A stretch of DNA of 64,000 nt from JAZGGS01 sp963764825 (GCA_963764825.1 CAVXUA010000005.1:208315-272314), one strand, 5' to 3'. Shown: positions 38,084 to 48,704, counted from the stretch's first letter. Translations and numbers: made by a program. Notes: generated from the letters alone by a model not told the origin.

Positions 38084-38662
38084 TTATCCCTTTGTTGCCA
38101 TGTTTTTATTAAGGTTACCTAGAGCATGACCAATTTTAAATTTAACTGTGGCAAGCGGAATGTTAAGTTCGCGGGTTATTTCTTCCTCGTTGTATCCTTT
38201 ATAATATGCTAGCTTTAAAACATAGCGCTGCGCATCTGTTAATTTTTTAAAGGAATCATCGACTTTGTCTTTCATAGAAAGAACTTTATCAAGGTTCAAA
38301 GGTTCAGCTGATGATGAGAGATGCGGAATTATATTTTCGTTTTCATACTCATCAGTGTATTCTTCCATCTCTTCCGGGTTACGTTTTCTCTTTACAAAAT
38401 CAATAGCTTTGTTTCTTGCAAGGTTTATCATCCATGTATACACGTTGCCTGCTTCAGAATCAAACCGATCTATTTTTTGCCAGATAATTACAAATACATC
38501 GGAAAGAATATCCTCTGCAGCTGGTACATCCTGAACGATTTTATCAATCAGTGTATACAGTAGCGGTGAGTATCTATTATATAATTCTTCAAGCGCCTTG
38601 GAATCGCTTCCGGCAACTTTCAAAATTATCTCTTTATCTGAATAGTTGTTATTTTCTGACAA
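38084..38662 (-). CDS. ECF-type RNA polymerase sigma factor
   Basis: A 192-residue sigma-70-family factor with regions 2 and 4 only. Region 2 is seen in ALEELYNRYSPLLYTLIDKI and AAEDILSDVFVIIWQKI with GNVYTWMINLARNKAIDFVKR. Region 4 has LTDAQRYVLKLAYYKGYNEEEI and the recognition helix IPLATVKFKIGHALG. Start ATG 38662. It is cotranscribed with the anti-sigma gene downstream, and the two form a regulatory pair. Its regulon is not evident, and no clear ECF-style autoregulated promoter was identified upstream. Confidence 0.9.
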   Translation of the reverse strand: MSENNNYSDKEIILKVAGSDSKALEELYNRYSPLLYTLIDKIVQDVPAAEDILSDVFVIIWQKIDRFDSEAGNVYTWMINLARNKAIDFVKRKRNPEEMEEYTDEYENENIIPHLSSSAEPLNLDKVLSMKDKVDDSFKKLTDAQRYVLKLAYYKGYNEEEITRELNIPLATVKFKIGHALGNLNKNMATKG

Positions 38663-38828
38663 TATCTGAACTTTATTATTAACAAAATCTTATTGTAAGA
38701 TTAAAAGTAAAACTATACTGAATAAAAATCAATTAACCAGTGATTAATGCCTGGCAGCGCCAACCATTAGTTTATGCTTACTCACTATTTTATTATCTTT
38801 CAGATTCAACAAAAATGTACAAGGTAAA

Positions 38829-41420
38829 ATGACTTCTAACGAAATAAGAACACAATTTTTCGAGTTTTTTAAGAATAAAAAGCATAAAATAGTAGAAAGT
38901 TCACCGGTAGTTCCGTTTGATGATCCTACCCTTCTTTTTGCAAATGCAGGAATGAACCAGTTTAAAGATATTTTCCTGGGAACAGGAACGAGGGAATATA
39001 ACCGAGCTGCTAATACACAAAAGTGCATTAGAGTTAGCGGAAAACACAACGACCTTGAAGAAGTGGGGCACGATACTTATCATCACACTTTTTTTGAAAT
39101 GCTTGGCAACTGGTCGTTTGGTGATTATTACAAAGCCGAAGCTATTGAATGGGCATGGGAATTGTTGACTGAAGTTTGGAAACTACCAAAAGAACGGCTG
39201 TGGGCAACTGTTTATAATGATGATGATGAAGCTTTTGATTTGTGGAAAGCAAAAACCGATATAAATCCCGATCATATTTTGCGCTTTGGTAAAAAGGATA
39301 ACTTCTGGGAGATGGGAGATGTCGGTCCCTGTGGTCCCTGCTCAGAAATTCATATAAATATTGGTGATGATTACAATAATCCAAAATATGTTAACGCTGG
39401 TTCTGCGGATTGCATAGAAATTTGGAACCTTGTATTCATTCAATTTAATAAAGATGAAAATGAAAAACTTACAGAACTACCTGCTAAACATGTTGATACC
39501 GGGATGGGTTTCGAGAGAATTTGTGCTGTCCTGCAGAATGTAAAATCGAATTACGAAACTGATATTTTCTCTCCGTTAATAGATGGAATCGTAAAGCTAT
39601 CAGGTATAAAAAATGATTCCGAAGAAAATAAAATTCCGATGAGAGTTATTGCAGACCATGTTCGCGCTTTAACCTTTGCCATAGCCGATGGGGCTGTTCC
39701 TTCTAATGATGGTAGAGGGTACGTGTTAAGAAGAATTTTACGGAGGGCAGCACGTTACGCTAGAAAGCTTGATGTCCATGAACCTTTTCTTTACAAACTT
39801 GTTAATGTAATTGTGAAAACCATGGGCGATATCTTCCCTGAAATCGTAGAGAAAAAAGATTATGTTAAAAAAATTATTAAAGCAGAAGAAGAAAACTTTA
39901 ATGCAACTTTAGACCGGGGAATAGAAATTTTTGAAAAAGTGATAAAAATACTTGAAAAAAGAGAAGATAAAACCATTCCCGGTGAGGACGTGTTCAAACT
40001 TTACGACACCTATGGTTTTCCTTTAGATCTGACAAATGTTATGGCACACGAAAAAGGATTTAAGATCGATGAAGATGGATTTAATAAATTAATGACCAAG
40101 CAAAAACATATAGGTAGGAAATCATCTAAAAGTGTTTTTTCTTCTATAGAAATTAATCTCGACAAACTTGGAGATGTCGAACTTGAAGGAATTCAAAAAA
40201 CCATTTTTACAGGCTACAATTATGATCAATTAAAGTTAGAATCAAAAATATTGTTCCCTAAAGATCAGGGAGACTATCTGGGATTGGTTTTTGATAGAAC
40301 ACCCTTCTACGTTGAAGCAGGTGGACAAATCAGTGATAATGGTAGATTACTAAGTAATGATCTTGTAATACCGATAATAAGTGTATCTAATATATTTGAC
40401 AGAACATTTCATCTGGTTGAAAAAACATCTGAATTCAATCCTCAAATTGGAGATTTAGTTTCTCTTGCAATTGATGAACCTCGTCGCTGGGATATAATGC
40501 GTAACCATACTGCAACTCATTTTTTCCATGCCGCTTTAAGAAAAATTTTGGGCGCACACGTTCAGCAGGCAGGTTCATATGTCGGACCGGGTCATCTCAG
40601 ATTTGACTTTACTCATTTATCAAAATTATCCCCGGAAGAATTAAAAGATATAGAAGCACTTGTAAATGATGAGCTACGCAGAAATTACCCGCTAATTCAT
40701 CACAGAGAAATTTCATTTGACCAGGCAAAAAAAATGGGGGCTCTTATGTTCTTTGGAGATAAATATGGAGACAAAGTAAATGTTGTTCAGTTTGGAAATT
40801 TTACACTGGAGTTTTGCGGCGGCACGCATGTTAAGAATTCATCAGAAATTGGTTTGTTTAAAATTACCAGCGAGTCTTCAATTTCTAGCGGTGTTAGAAG
40901 AATAGAAGCAGTTACCGGCGCGGGTGTTGAATCTTATATGGATGACCAGTTAAACTTGCTAAGGGACAATAAAGAAAAAATTAATTTGATGCTGGAAGAT
41001 AAGAAGAAACTTGAAAAGGAAGTGGCTGAGTTACGACTTAAAGATAAGCTTGGTCAGCTCGATCATATTCTTGCATTAGCTTCTGAAATTAGTAATATTA
41101 AAATCTACAAAGGAAAAGTTACAGCGGACAATATGGATGAACTCAAAGCTTTCGGCGACGAGATGAGAAGTAAGATACAAAGCGGAATTGGTGTACTTAT
41201 TGCACAGGTTGATAACAAGGTTGGTATTGTTGCTGTTGTTTCCGATGATCTTATAAAAGCTAAAAAACTTAGCGCCGGTAAGATAGTGGGTGAACTGGCA
41301 AAACAAATTGGTGGAGGCGGAGGCGGAAAACCTCATCTTGCAACCGCAGGCGGAAAAGATGTTTCGCAGATTTCTGCTGCCATTGGTAAGGTTGAAGAAG
41401 TGGTTGATAGTTTTCTATAA
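38829..41420 (+). CDS. alaS: Alanine-tRNA ligase
   Basis: Charges tRNA-Ala and edits mischarged Ser/Gly. The class II catalytic core is at the N-terminus (FFKNKKHKIVESSPVVPFDD; GDVGPCGPCSEIHIN). The editing domain has HTATHFFHAALR and CGGTHVKNSSEIG, which supply the zinc ligands. A C-terminal coiled linker and C-Ala domain with GGGGGGKPHLATAGGK follow. At 863 residues it is close to the usual 875. Start ATG 38829. It has no frame break despite its length, in contrast to valS here. radA follows after 33 bases. Confidence 0.96.
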   Translation: MTSNEIRTQFFEFFKNKKHKIVESSPVVPFDDPTLLFANAGMNQFKDIFLGTGTREYNRAANTQKCIRVSGKHNDLEEVGHDTYHHTFFEMLGNWSFGDYYKAEAIEWAWELLTEVWKLPKERLWATVYNDDDEAFDLWKAKTDINPDHILRFGKKDNFWEMGDVGPCGPCSEIHINIGDDYNNPKYVNAGSADCIEIWNLVFIQFNKDENEKLTELPAKHVDTGMGFERICAVLQNVKSNYETDIFSPLIDGIVKLSGIKNDSEENKIPMRVIADHVRALTFAIADGAVPSNDGRGYVLRRILRRAARYARKLDVHEPFLYKLVNVIVKTMGDIFPEIVEKKDYVKKIIKAEEENFNATLDRGIEIFEKVIKILEKREDKTIPGEDVFKLYDTYGFPLDLTNVMAHEKGFKIDEDGFNKLMTKQKHIGRKSSKSVFSSIEINLDKLGDVELEGIQKTIFTGYNYDQLKLESKILFPKDQGDYLGLVFDRTPFYVEAGGQISDNGRLLSNDLVIPIISVSNIFDRTFHLVEKTSEFNPQIGDLVSLAIDEPRRWDIMRNHTATHFFHAALRKILGAHVQQAGSYVGPGHLRFDFTHLSKLSPEELKDIEALVNDELRRNYPLIHHREISFDQAKKMGALMFFGDKYGDKVNVVQFGNFTLEFCGGTHVKNSSEIGLFKITSESSISSGVRRIEAVTGAGVESYMDDQLNLLRDNKEKINLMLEDKKKLEKEVAELRLKDKLGQLDHILALASEISNIKIYKGKVTADNMDELKAFGDEMRSKIQSGIGVLIAQVDNKVGIVAVVSDDLIKAKKLSAGKIVGELAKQIGGGGGGKPHLATAGGKDVSQISAAIGKVEEVVDSFL

Positions 41421-41453
41421 TTCTTCACAATTTCCCGGCGATAAAATTTCTTT

Positions 41454-42806
41454 ATGTCTAAAACAAGAATAAAATACATTTGCTCAAGCTGTGGTTATGA
41501 ATCTCTTCGATGGTTGGGCAAATGCCCTGAGTGTGAAAGCTGGAATTCCTTTACAGAAGAGATTATAGAAAAAGATAAAAGAAAAGCAGCTGCATTTTCC
41601 GGTGAAGTTACAGTCAACAATATTAATGAGGTAGACACTAAAGAAGAAGAACGGTTTAAAACCGGTATTGCTGAGTTCGACCGGGTGCTTGGCGGAGGCA
41701 TAATGCAGGGTTCGGTGATTTTACTGGGAGGAGATCCGGGAATTGGAAAATCGACACTTGCAATGCAGGCGGCAGCAAGTTTAAATAGAAAAGTTCTCTT
41801 TGTCACAGGAGAAGAATCTGCACAGCAATTAAAAATAAGAGCAACCCGCTTAAAACTTGAAACCGACGAACTTTACATACTTGCCGAAACCGATATGAGT
41901 CATATTCTAAAAGCTATTAGCCAGCTTCAACCATCTGTTGTTATCATTGATTCAATCCAAACAATGTGCCGTAGTGAATTTGAAAACTCTCCGGGCACTA
42001 TTACGCAGATTAGGGAATCTACCTCGTTATTGATGGAAGAAGCAAAGAAAAAACACTACTCAGTTATAATAATTGGGCACGTTACAAAAGAAGGAATGAT
42101 TGCCGGACCAAAGTTATTGGAACATATAGTTGATACCGTTATACAGTTTGAAGGTGAGTCGCATCACTCTTACAGGATTTTAAGAGCAGCTAAAAACAGG
42201 TTTGGCAGCACAAATGAACTTGGCATTTTTGAAATGCATGAAAATGGTTTGAGAGAAGTTAAAAATGTCAGCGAGTATTTTTTAAGCGGAAGAAACAGGC
42301 GAAATTCCGGGTCGGCTATTACCTGTAGCATAGAAGGAACTAAACCAATATTGCTGGAAGTGCAGGCACTTGTAACTCCTTCTAATTATGGGTATGCTCA
42401 GCGAGTTTCAACAGGGTTCGATCAGAAACGGCTTTCGATACTTTTAGCTGTGCTTGAAAAAAGATCCGGCTTAAAACTTTCTTCACATAACGTATTTATA
42501 AATATGGCTGGCGGAGTGCGCATCTTTGAACCAGCAGTTGATCTTGCCGTTTGCTGCAGTATCGTTTCCAGCTTGAAAGAATTTTCAATTGATAACAACA
42601 CGGTTATTATTGGAGAAGTGGGATTAGGCGGGGAAATAAGAAGTGTTAGCAATATTGAAAAGAGAATTAAAGAAGCAGAAAAACTTGGCTTTAATAGAAT
42701 AATAGTACCAGGGAATAATTATAAAGAAAGCTATTCATACCATAAGCTAAAAATAATACCAGCCAACGATCTTTCCGACGCAATTAAAATTGTTTCTTCA
42801 AGTTAA
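41454..42806 (+). CDS. radA: DNA repair protein RadA
   Basis: RecA-like helicase that promotes branch migration in recombination. The N-terminal C4 zinc finger is YICSSCGYESLRWLGKCPEC. The ATPase has GGDPGIGKSTLAMQ (Walker A), SVVIIDSIQTM (Walker B) and the RadA signature KNRFGSTNELGIFEM. The Lon-like C-terminal domain has GGVRIFEPAVDLAV. Start ATG 41454, 450 residues, typical. It is likely cotranscribed with alaS. Confidence 0.95.
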   Translation: MSKTRIKYICSSCGYESLRWLGKCPECESWNSFTEEIIEKDKRKAAAFSGEVTVNNINEVDTKEEERFKTGIAEFDRVLGGGIMQGSVILLGGDPGIGKSTLAMQAAASLNRKVLFVTGEESAQQLKIRATRLKLETDELYILAETDMSHILKAISQLQPSVVIIDSIQTMCRSEFENSPGTITQIRESTSLLMEEAKKKHYSVIIIGHVTKEGMIAGPKLLEHIVDTVIQFEGESHHSYRILRAAKNRFGSTNELGIFEMHENGLREVKNVSEYFLSGRNRRNSGSAITCSIEGTKPILLEVQALVTPSNYGYAQRVSTGFDQKRLSILLAVLEKRSGLKLSSHNVFINMAGGVRIFEPAVDLAVCCSIVSSLKEFSIDNNTVIIGEVGLGGEIRSVSNIEKRIKEAEKLGFNRIIVPGNNYKESYSYHKLKIIPANDLSDAIKIVSSS

Positions 42807-42920
42807 CTACTTATAACAATCATTTAATTTGTATAGCTTTGTTTTTTATAACAATAATCATATATTTCATGACGGTAATAATTACCGCAAGTTCTTTAAT
42901 TATTTTTCGAGGTAAAGTTA

Positions 42921-43172
42921 GTGAGTACTAAGCTTTTTGTGGGATCACTCCCATGGGCAGTAAACGATGAAGCTTTGAAAGAAGCTTTTACGGCATACGG
43001 AAACGTAGTGTCTGCCAAAGTGGTAACAGATCGTCAAACTGGTCGGTCGAGAGGATTCGGATTTGTTGAAATGGAATCCGATTCTGAAGCAAGTGCAGCA
43101 ATCGAAGCATTGAACGGTTCAGATCTTAATGGTCGGAACATTGTTGTTAATGAAGCGAAGCCAAAAGACTAA
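42921..43172 (+). CDS. RRM RNA-binding protein
   Basis: A single RNA recognition motif protein of 83 residues. RNP2 is KLFVGSLPW and RNP1 is RGFGFVEM. Such small RRM proteins are abundant in cyanobacteria, Bacteroidota and Chlorobi, and are linked in cyanobacteria to cold response and mRNA localisation; the function here is unknown. The start is GTG 42921, supported by GAGGTAAA at 42910-42917. It is probably monocistronic, with a terminator at 43201. A TAGCTTTG element at 42834-42841 may be a -7 promoter box. Confidence 0.9.
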   Translation: MSTKLFVGSLPWAVNDEALKEAFTAYGNVVSAKVVTDRQTGRSRGFGFVEMESDSEASAAIEALNGSDLNGRNIVVNEAKPKD

Positions 43173-43200
43173 TTAAATTTTTTGACTGAGTTGCAGTTTT

Positions 43201-43225
43201 AAAGCGCTCGAAAGAGCGCTTTTTA
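43201..43225 (+). terminator. Rho-independent terminator after the RRM gene
   Basis: AAAGCGCTC / GAGCGCTTT with a GAAA tetraloop, followed by further T, 28 bases after the RRM stop. A very stable, textbook hairpin. Confidence 0.92.
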
Positions 43226-43386
43226 CATATTGAATTGTCCCGCTTAGAATTAGATTATTTTCTTCTTTTGTTTTCCAAAAGTGCTGAATAAATAATTAGT
43301 TGGGGTTAGCAGCACAGCTATGTTTAAAATGAATTGCGTTTCAAATCTTTCTTCATAAAATAATACGCTGTATTCACTTCATTGTT

Positions 43387-45798
43387 TTAAAAAACAAAAG
43401 TATTAATACTCACCACAAAATTATTACTCCCCCTGTAGTTTAACTTCCAAGCAAATTCTAATTGAATAGGAAATATGCCCTGCCCAATACCGAAACCAAT
43501 TTCGTAAAATGGATGCGGAAATGTTTTTAGATCTATAGGAATCAGTTCAGCAGATTTCTGTCCTACTTCTGAAACTGCAACGTTTAAGAAAGTATTAAGT
43601 GTAAATTCCCAATCCTTTAGCAAGGGAGTATTTAGCATTCTGAATAACTCACTTCCAAAGTTGTGCTCAAGATTCAGGGTAACCAATCTTTCTCCAAACA
43701 CCTCGTTGATTCTTAATGTACGAAAAGTATAATTTTTAGATGCAAGATTAATGTTACCGGGAAGCGCATACATATTCTGGTAAGGCAAGGTGCCTTCATT
43801 ATACATTGTATAAATTCGCATATTCAAAAAAGCTGAGCGAAATGTTCTGAGGAAACTTCTTATCCTTAGTTCGTATGTAGTAAAATCAAGATCGCTCTTT
43901 AGCAAATCTTTACTTGAGTAAGTAACATCGCCCGAAAATAAAATATACGAACGCCCGAAAGAAGTTCTTCTCCGGAAGTAGCCATCTTCAATATAATTTC
44001 TAAAATCTAAATCAAATCCGGCTTTAAGTGCATTTATTTTTGTTTCGTAGATTGCGGGATTTTCGCTGTAAGACCTGTCCTTTCTGAAGAAAGAAAAATC
44101 GCTGTTATTCTGAGCACTCTTATCTGTATGATTCATAAAGCCGGTTCTTAGAGAGAGGATTGGAAAGACCTCACCCTCTATTTCAATATCAAAACCATTC
44201 GAGTAATAGTAATCTCTAAATTCTTCTTTATTAAGTAGCGCTAGTAAAGATGCAGTTAAATCCCAGTAAGCGATGGAACCTCCAAATAACACATTCAATT
44301 TATTGTAAGCGTTCAATCTTACGCTGGTTGTTCTGTAATCGCCCAGTAAATATTCGGCTGAGAAATCGGTTTTAAATCTCTTATCGGAAAATCCATAATT
44401 AAATTCTAACCTTGAATTTAATCTTTGTTCAAAATATTCATCCAAATAAAAGCCAAGTTTTAATGCATGTCCTTCAACGCGGTTGAAATGATAAAAATTA
44501 AGCGGTGCATTTATTGCAAAATTATCTGAGAAATTTGTCCTGGTACTAAGTATTTCGAACCTATCCCAGAATGAAACCGGAACGAGGCTTATGCTGTCTA
44601 TTCGCCTGTAAGCTAAATCTTCCTCATTAGTATTCGGAATTGTCTGGGTTGAAAGCCAGTAAAGTGAATCTTTTTTATCTGCATCTACCAGCACAGTAAC
44701 AATAGCTTTAGTGAACTCATTTTCATCAATAACAGGATTTATTTTATAATCATAAAGAACTGAGTTAAGTTCAAAGCCCAACCTTGCTAAGCCCAAAAAG
44801 TTTGCCGTAAGAAACAACCTGTAATCAACCGGCATATAAATTTCATCATAACTTGTAAATTGCTGGAAGACATTAATAGTATCGAATAATCCACCGGGAT
44901 TTGCAGAGCGGTTTAAACGAAGATCAATCTTTATTAAATCGTATGTACTGTCAGTAATAAATACGCTTCCCTCAAAGCCCGGATCAGCAGGATCATCAGG
45001 TGCAATGTGAATCTGGTAGACTTTAATATTATCCATAGCTACAAACCGTTCTAAATAGAAATAGTAGTAATCAATGGCGTCATCAGAAAGTGGTCCGGGT
45101 AAATCCATTCCAAAAAAATTAACATCATCATCATAAAAATTTTGGATTACTCTTCCACCGGTAAGAGTATTGATAGATGGTGGGAAGTTCGCACTTTGTT
45201 TTCGTGCAAGAATTATTTCTTTGTAGTTACCCGGTTTTTTATAGTAACCCCTACTCTTGTTTTCCAAAATCCCGGTTATCTTTAATTCGGTTGTATCGCT
45301 GGCTCCTAATCCCAAGCCAACAGTATTTCCCTTTGCAGAAAAATCTTCTTCCGTTCTAACGGCTCCCTTGGTGTATGCATCGAATTGATAGCTGTTGAGT
45401 TTTTCATTACGTTCATTCTTTTTCTCAATAGCTTTCCTGATGATTTCAAGAGCAGGATTTTCTCCCGGAAGAATCACGACTTCAGGTAATTGTATCTCGG
45501 TCTTTGAAAGTTTAAAAGTCAGGTTTGTGATATCTTCGCTCAAATCAACTAAAATAGTGTCAGAATAGTAACCGATATAAGAAGCTACTAAAACATAACT
45601 TCCGGCTTTTAATTTCAATTCGAAATTTCCCTCAAGATTTGCTGCTGTGCCGGTTGTTGTACCGGTTACTCTTATGTTAGCATAACTTAAACTTTTATTA
45701 GTTTGATGATCTGCGACTCTACCTTCTATCCCATATTGCTGAGCTAATACAGTGAGTGAGGATACAAGAATAAAGATAGTACTTAAGATTTTTTGCAT
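43387..45798 (-). CDS. DUF5686 family outer-membrane-associated protein with carboxypeptidase-like regulatory domain
   Basis: An 803-residue exported protein. Signal peptide ILSTIFILVSSLTVLA is followed by a CarboxypepD_reg-like beta-sandwich (about 22-108: GIEGRVADHQTNKSLSYANI, GTAANLEGNFEL), then the DUF5686 region (about 125-800), ending in a series of amphipathic strands and a C-terminal FVVSINTFVF, as in barrel proteins. This architecture is common in Bacteroidota outer membranes. Function unknown; it has no TonB plug, so it is not a classical receptor. It appears to be transcribed alone. Confidence 0.83.
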   Translation of the reverse strand: MQKILSTIFILVSSLTVLAQQYGIEGRVADHQTNKSLSYANIRVTGTTTGTAANLEGNFELKLKAGSYVLVASYIGYYSDTILVDLSEDITNLTFKLSKTEIQLPEVVILPGENPALEIIRKAIEKKNERNEKLNSYQFDAYTKGAVRTEEDFSAKGNTVGLGLGASDTTELKITGILENKSRGYYKKPGNYKEIILARKQSANFPPSINTLTGGRVIQNFYDDDVNFFGMDLPGPLSDDAIDYYYFYLERFVAMDNIKVYQIHIAPDDPADPGFEGSVFITDSTYDLIKIDLRLNRSANPGGLFDTINVFQQFTSYDEIYMPVDYRLFLTANFLGLARLGFELNSVLYDYKINPVIDENEFTKAIVTVLVDADKKDSLYWLSTQTIPNTNEEDLAYRRIDSISLVPVSFWDRFEILSTRTNFSDNFAINAPLNFYHFNRVEGHALKLGFYLDEYFEQRLNSRLEFNYGFSDKRFKTDFSAEYLLGDYRTTSVRLNAYNKLNVLFGGSIAYWDLTASLLALLNKEEFRDYYYSNGFDIEIEGEVFPILSLRTGFMNHTDKSAQNNSDFSFFRKDRSYSENPAIYETKINALKAGFDLDFRNYIEDGYFRRRTSFGRSYILFSGDVTYSSKDLLKSDLDFTTYELRIRSFLRTFRSAFLNMRIYTMYNEGTLPYQNMYALPGNINLASKNYTFRTLRINEVFGERLVTLNLEHNFGSELFRMLNTPLLKDWEFTLNTFLNVAVSEVGQKSAELIPIDLKTFPHPFYEIGFGIGQGIFPIQLEFAWKLNYRGSNNFVVSINTFVF

Positions 45799-45993
45799 AG
45801 ACAGGTGAAAGTAATTTTTTATAATTATTCCAATAATAAAGAAATTCTATTTTGATAAAAACAGAAATATACAAATGGTCTCAATGATTGTTGAACATTC
45901 TCAAGAAGGCTTAAAACATCTATTAATTCATTTATGTAATAATTATATTGATTATCTGATTTTCTCAAAAAAGATACAACTAATTTATTATAA

Positions 45994-47358
45994 ATGAAAA
46001 ACACTATCGGAATAATGCGCGAAGGGATTACTAAAAAGGGAGAAAAGCGTGTTGCTGTTACTCCGGGTAATGCAAAACAAATTTTAGAATGGGGATATAA
46101 CTTAATTGTACAGTCTTCTGTTCATCCTGAAACAGGAGAAGTTAAACGTATATTTGCCGATGAATTATATAAACAAATTGGTGCCGAAATTAATGAAGAC
46201 CTGGCTGTAGCAAATGTTATTTTTGGTCTAAAAGAGATTGATACCGACAGAATTTTAGAAAACAAAGCCTACCTCTTTTTTTCACATTCACATAAAGGGC
46301 AAATAAAAAACCGCGGGATGCTGAAAACATTAATCGTGAATAACTCAACTGTTATAGATTATGAACTTATCAGCAATGATAACAATATAAGATTGATTAC
46401 TGCATTCACTTATATTGCGGGATATGCAGGGATAGTTGATACTTTATGGACTTTGGGGAAAAGGTTAACACTGAATGATCTAAAAAATCCATTCGAAGAT
46501 CTTCAACAGGCAATTGAAGAAAAACACCTGGATAAAGCCAAAAATAGTTTTGCACAAACTGCAAAAGAGATTGAAACGAATGGAACACCAGAAAATCTTC
46601 CTCCTGTAATTATTTGTTTTTTAGGTAAAGGGAAAACTGCGCAAGGTACCCGCAAGCTTTTTAATATTTTACCACATGAAAACATCGGCATCTATCAGTT
46701 AAATGAAGTTTATGAAACCGGTTCCAGGAAAAAACTGTATGCACTTCATATTGATATAGAAGAGATTTTCAGGTTGAAAGAAAAAAGTGACTTTTCTAAA
46801 GCTGATTTTGACCTGCTTAGTGTTAGAGATAAGCAGCTGATGTATTTTGATAACCCGGAATACTTCGAATCAAATCTTGATAAAGTATTGCCTTACATAA
46901 CAGTTTTGATGAACTGCATCATCTGGTCGCCTGAATTTCCAAGAACAGTAACTAAAGAGCTAATGAAAAAAATCTATGCTGATAATAAAGTGTTGAAAGT
47001 TATCGGTGATATTACCTGTGACCCAAATGGTTCAATTGAATTTTCGAAAGAAACCTGGATTGATAACCCAGTATATATTTACAATCCGTTAACACAAAAA
47101 AATAAAGACGGATTTGAAGGTGACGGCATTGCTGTAATGGCTGTTACTAATTTACCCTGCGAATTTTCCTTTGATGCTTCACAGCAATTCAGTGATGACT
47201 TGTCTCCATTTCTTGAGGATATTGTTAAAGCAAATTACGAGGGGACGTTGGATGAAGCACAATTACCGGCTGAAATTAAACGTGCAGTAATAATGTGGCA
47301 AGGAAAGTTTACAGAAGATTTTGCATACATGAACAGTTTTTTAGAAACAGAAAAGTGA
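45994..47358 (+). CDS. Lysine-ketoglutarate reductase half (saccharopine-forming)
   Basis: NAD(P)-dependent enzyme of the AlaDH/PNT-N superfamily matching the LKR domain of eukaryotic LKR/SDH. It has GIMREGITKKGEKRVAVTPGN at the N-terminus, KAYLFFSHSHKGQ near residue 88, FLGKGKTAQGTRKLF as the nucleotide-binding turn, and the LKR signatures DITCDPNGSIEF and VTNLPCEFSFDASQ. It probably condenses lysine with 2-oxoglutarate, or the reverse, via saccharopine. Start ATG 45994; 454 residues. The partner saccharopine dehydrogenase is encoded on the opposite strand, tail to tail, with one base between the stop codons. Direction (degradation or synthesis) is not decided by sequence. Confidence 0.83.
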   Translation: MKNTIGIMREGITKKGEKRVAVTPGNAKQILEWGYNLIVQSSVHPETGEVKRIFADELYKQIGAEINEDLAVANVIFGLKEIDTDRILENKAYLFFSHSHKGQIKNRGMLKTLIVNNSTVIDYELISNDNNIRLITAFTYIAGYAGIVDTLWTLGKRLTLNDLKNPFEDLQQAIEEKHLDKAKNSFAQTAKEIETNGTPENLPPVIICFLGKGKTAQGTRKLFNILPHENIGIYQLNEVYETGSRKKLYALHIDIEEIFRLKEKSDFSKADFDLLSVRDKQLMYFDNPEYFESNLDKVLPYITVLMNCIIWSPEFPRTVTKELMKKIYADNKVLKVIGDITCDPNGSIEFSKETWIDNPVYIYNPLTQKNKDGFEGDGIAVMAVTNLPCEFSFDASQQFSDDLSPFLEDIVKANYEGTLDEAQLPAEIKRAVIMWQGKFTEDFAYMNSFLETEK

Positions 47359-47359
47359 A

Positions 47360-48704
47360 CTAATTATTAGTTGTTATTAAAACGTGTTCTGTTGGTTTAA
47401 TACCAAGCTCAGCAAGCTTTGCCAGCGTCGGTTTATATATGTCTTCATAAATTGGAATCATCACTCCCCTCTCTTTTAATTTCTCATCTAGCACCAGGTT
47501 CGTAGCTATTGCAAGCGGCAGCCCTACAGTAGCGGACATCGCAGTATTTGTTGAGTCTTTACCATAAACAATAATTGAAGAAACTATTTTTTCTTTCTGC
47601 CTGTCATGCTCGTACTCAACTTCTGTGTGCAATATTACCATATCTTTATCATCATTTTGAAATTTCCATTTTTCAAGCAGTAAATCGAGCAGAATTTCTG
47701 CCGGACTTCCATTTTTAACTTTTACTTTTTTATCACTTAACAATCCAAGCCATTCTATTTTTTTCATGACAGGGCTGTCCGGTAATTCATCAAGCAATTC
47801 CAGAAGGGCTTCTCCCGTTGTTTGTCCGGTTCCTTTGCTAAGATAAATTGAAACAAAATCATTGTAGGTTAGCATATGAGAATCAGGAATATTATACCTG
47901 TTATCTGTAAGACCAATTTTAATCAAAGCATTCCAGGCAGAGCAATAACCAATCTTTCTTAAAGATCCGCGGTAAACATTTTTTAATTCCGGGAGATGAT
48001 AAATATCGCGGTATTTTACGGAATCCCTGTTCGGGTAAGCTTCATACCTTCCCAATCCTGGGATGTCAACAATTTCGGTATTTAAAAACAAACGGTTGTA
48101 GGGAACAATTTTCAACTTACCATCTTTAACATATCTTGCGCTTGGCATTCCGGCAGTTACAACATTCATCGGATTCCATGTCATTTTATAACCCCAGGGA
48201 TTATCGTCACATTGTGGAGAAACTAAACCACCGCCAAAAGATCGGAGAGATGTAATCTTTCCTCCTTTTTGCTTCACTTCATTTATTATCCGCATCGTTT
48301 CCATATGATCTATTCCCGGGTCTAATCCCATTTCATTCAATAATATTATTCCGCTTTTCTGTGCCTCTTCATGGTAAGATTTCATTTTGGGGGAAACGTA
48401 CGAAGCAGTTAAAAGATGTACTTTATGTTTAATACAATCCTTTACCAGGTGAATATGAAGTGCCTCCGGAAGAAGCGAAATAACAACATTTGCTTCAGAT
48501 ACTTCGTTTTCTCGTTGCTCATCATTAAATACATCAAACTTGATTGCTTTAATTTTCGGATGGTTGCCCGCTCTTTGTTTTGCAAGTTCAAGTGATTGAT
48601 CGGCAACTGTTATTTCCCAATCTTTTTCTGCAGCAAGCGTCTTTAAGATAAGAGACTAAAGATGATGCTGTTCTTCCGGCTCCAACTAATAATATTTTTT
48701 TCAT
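47360..48704 (-). CDS. Saccharopine dehydrogenase (glutamate-forming), one frameshift
   Basis: Oxidises saccharopine to glutamate and 2-aminoadipate semialdehyde, or acts in reverse. Start ATG 48704 gives KKILLVGAGRTASSLVSYL, a Rossmann NAD-binding motif. After a one-base shift near 48650 the frame continues through WEITVADQSLELAKQRAG and VVISLLPEALHIHL into the long open part with LNEMGLDPGIDHMETMRII and SLRSFGGGLVSPQCDDNPWGYK. The repaired length is about 447 residues, typical of SDH. Together with the facing LKR gene it completes the two-step saccharopine path found in Bacteroidota and in plant/animal bifunctional LKR/SDH. Confidence 0.88.
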
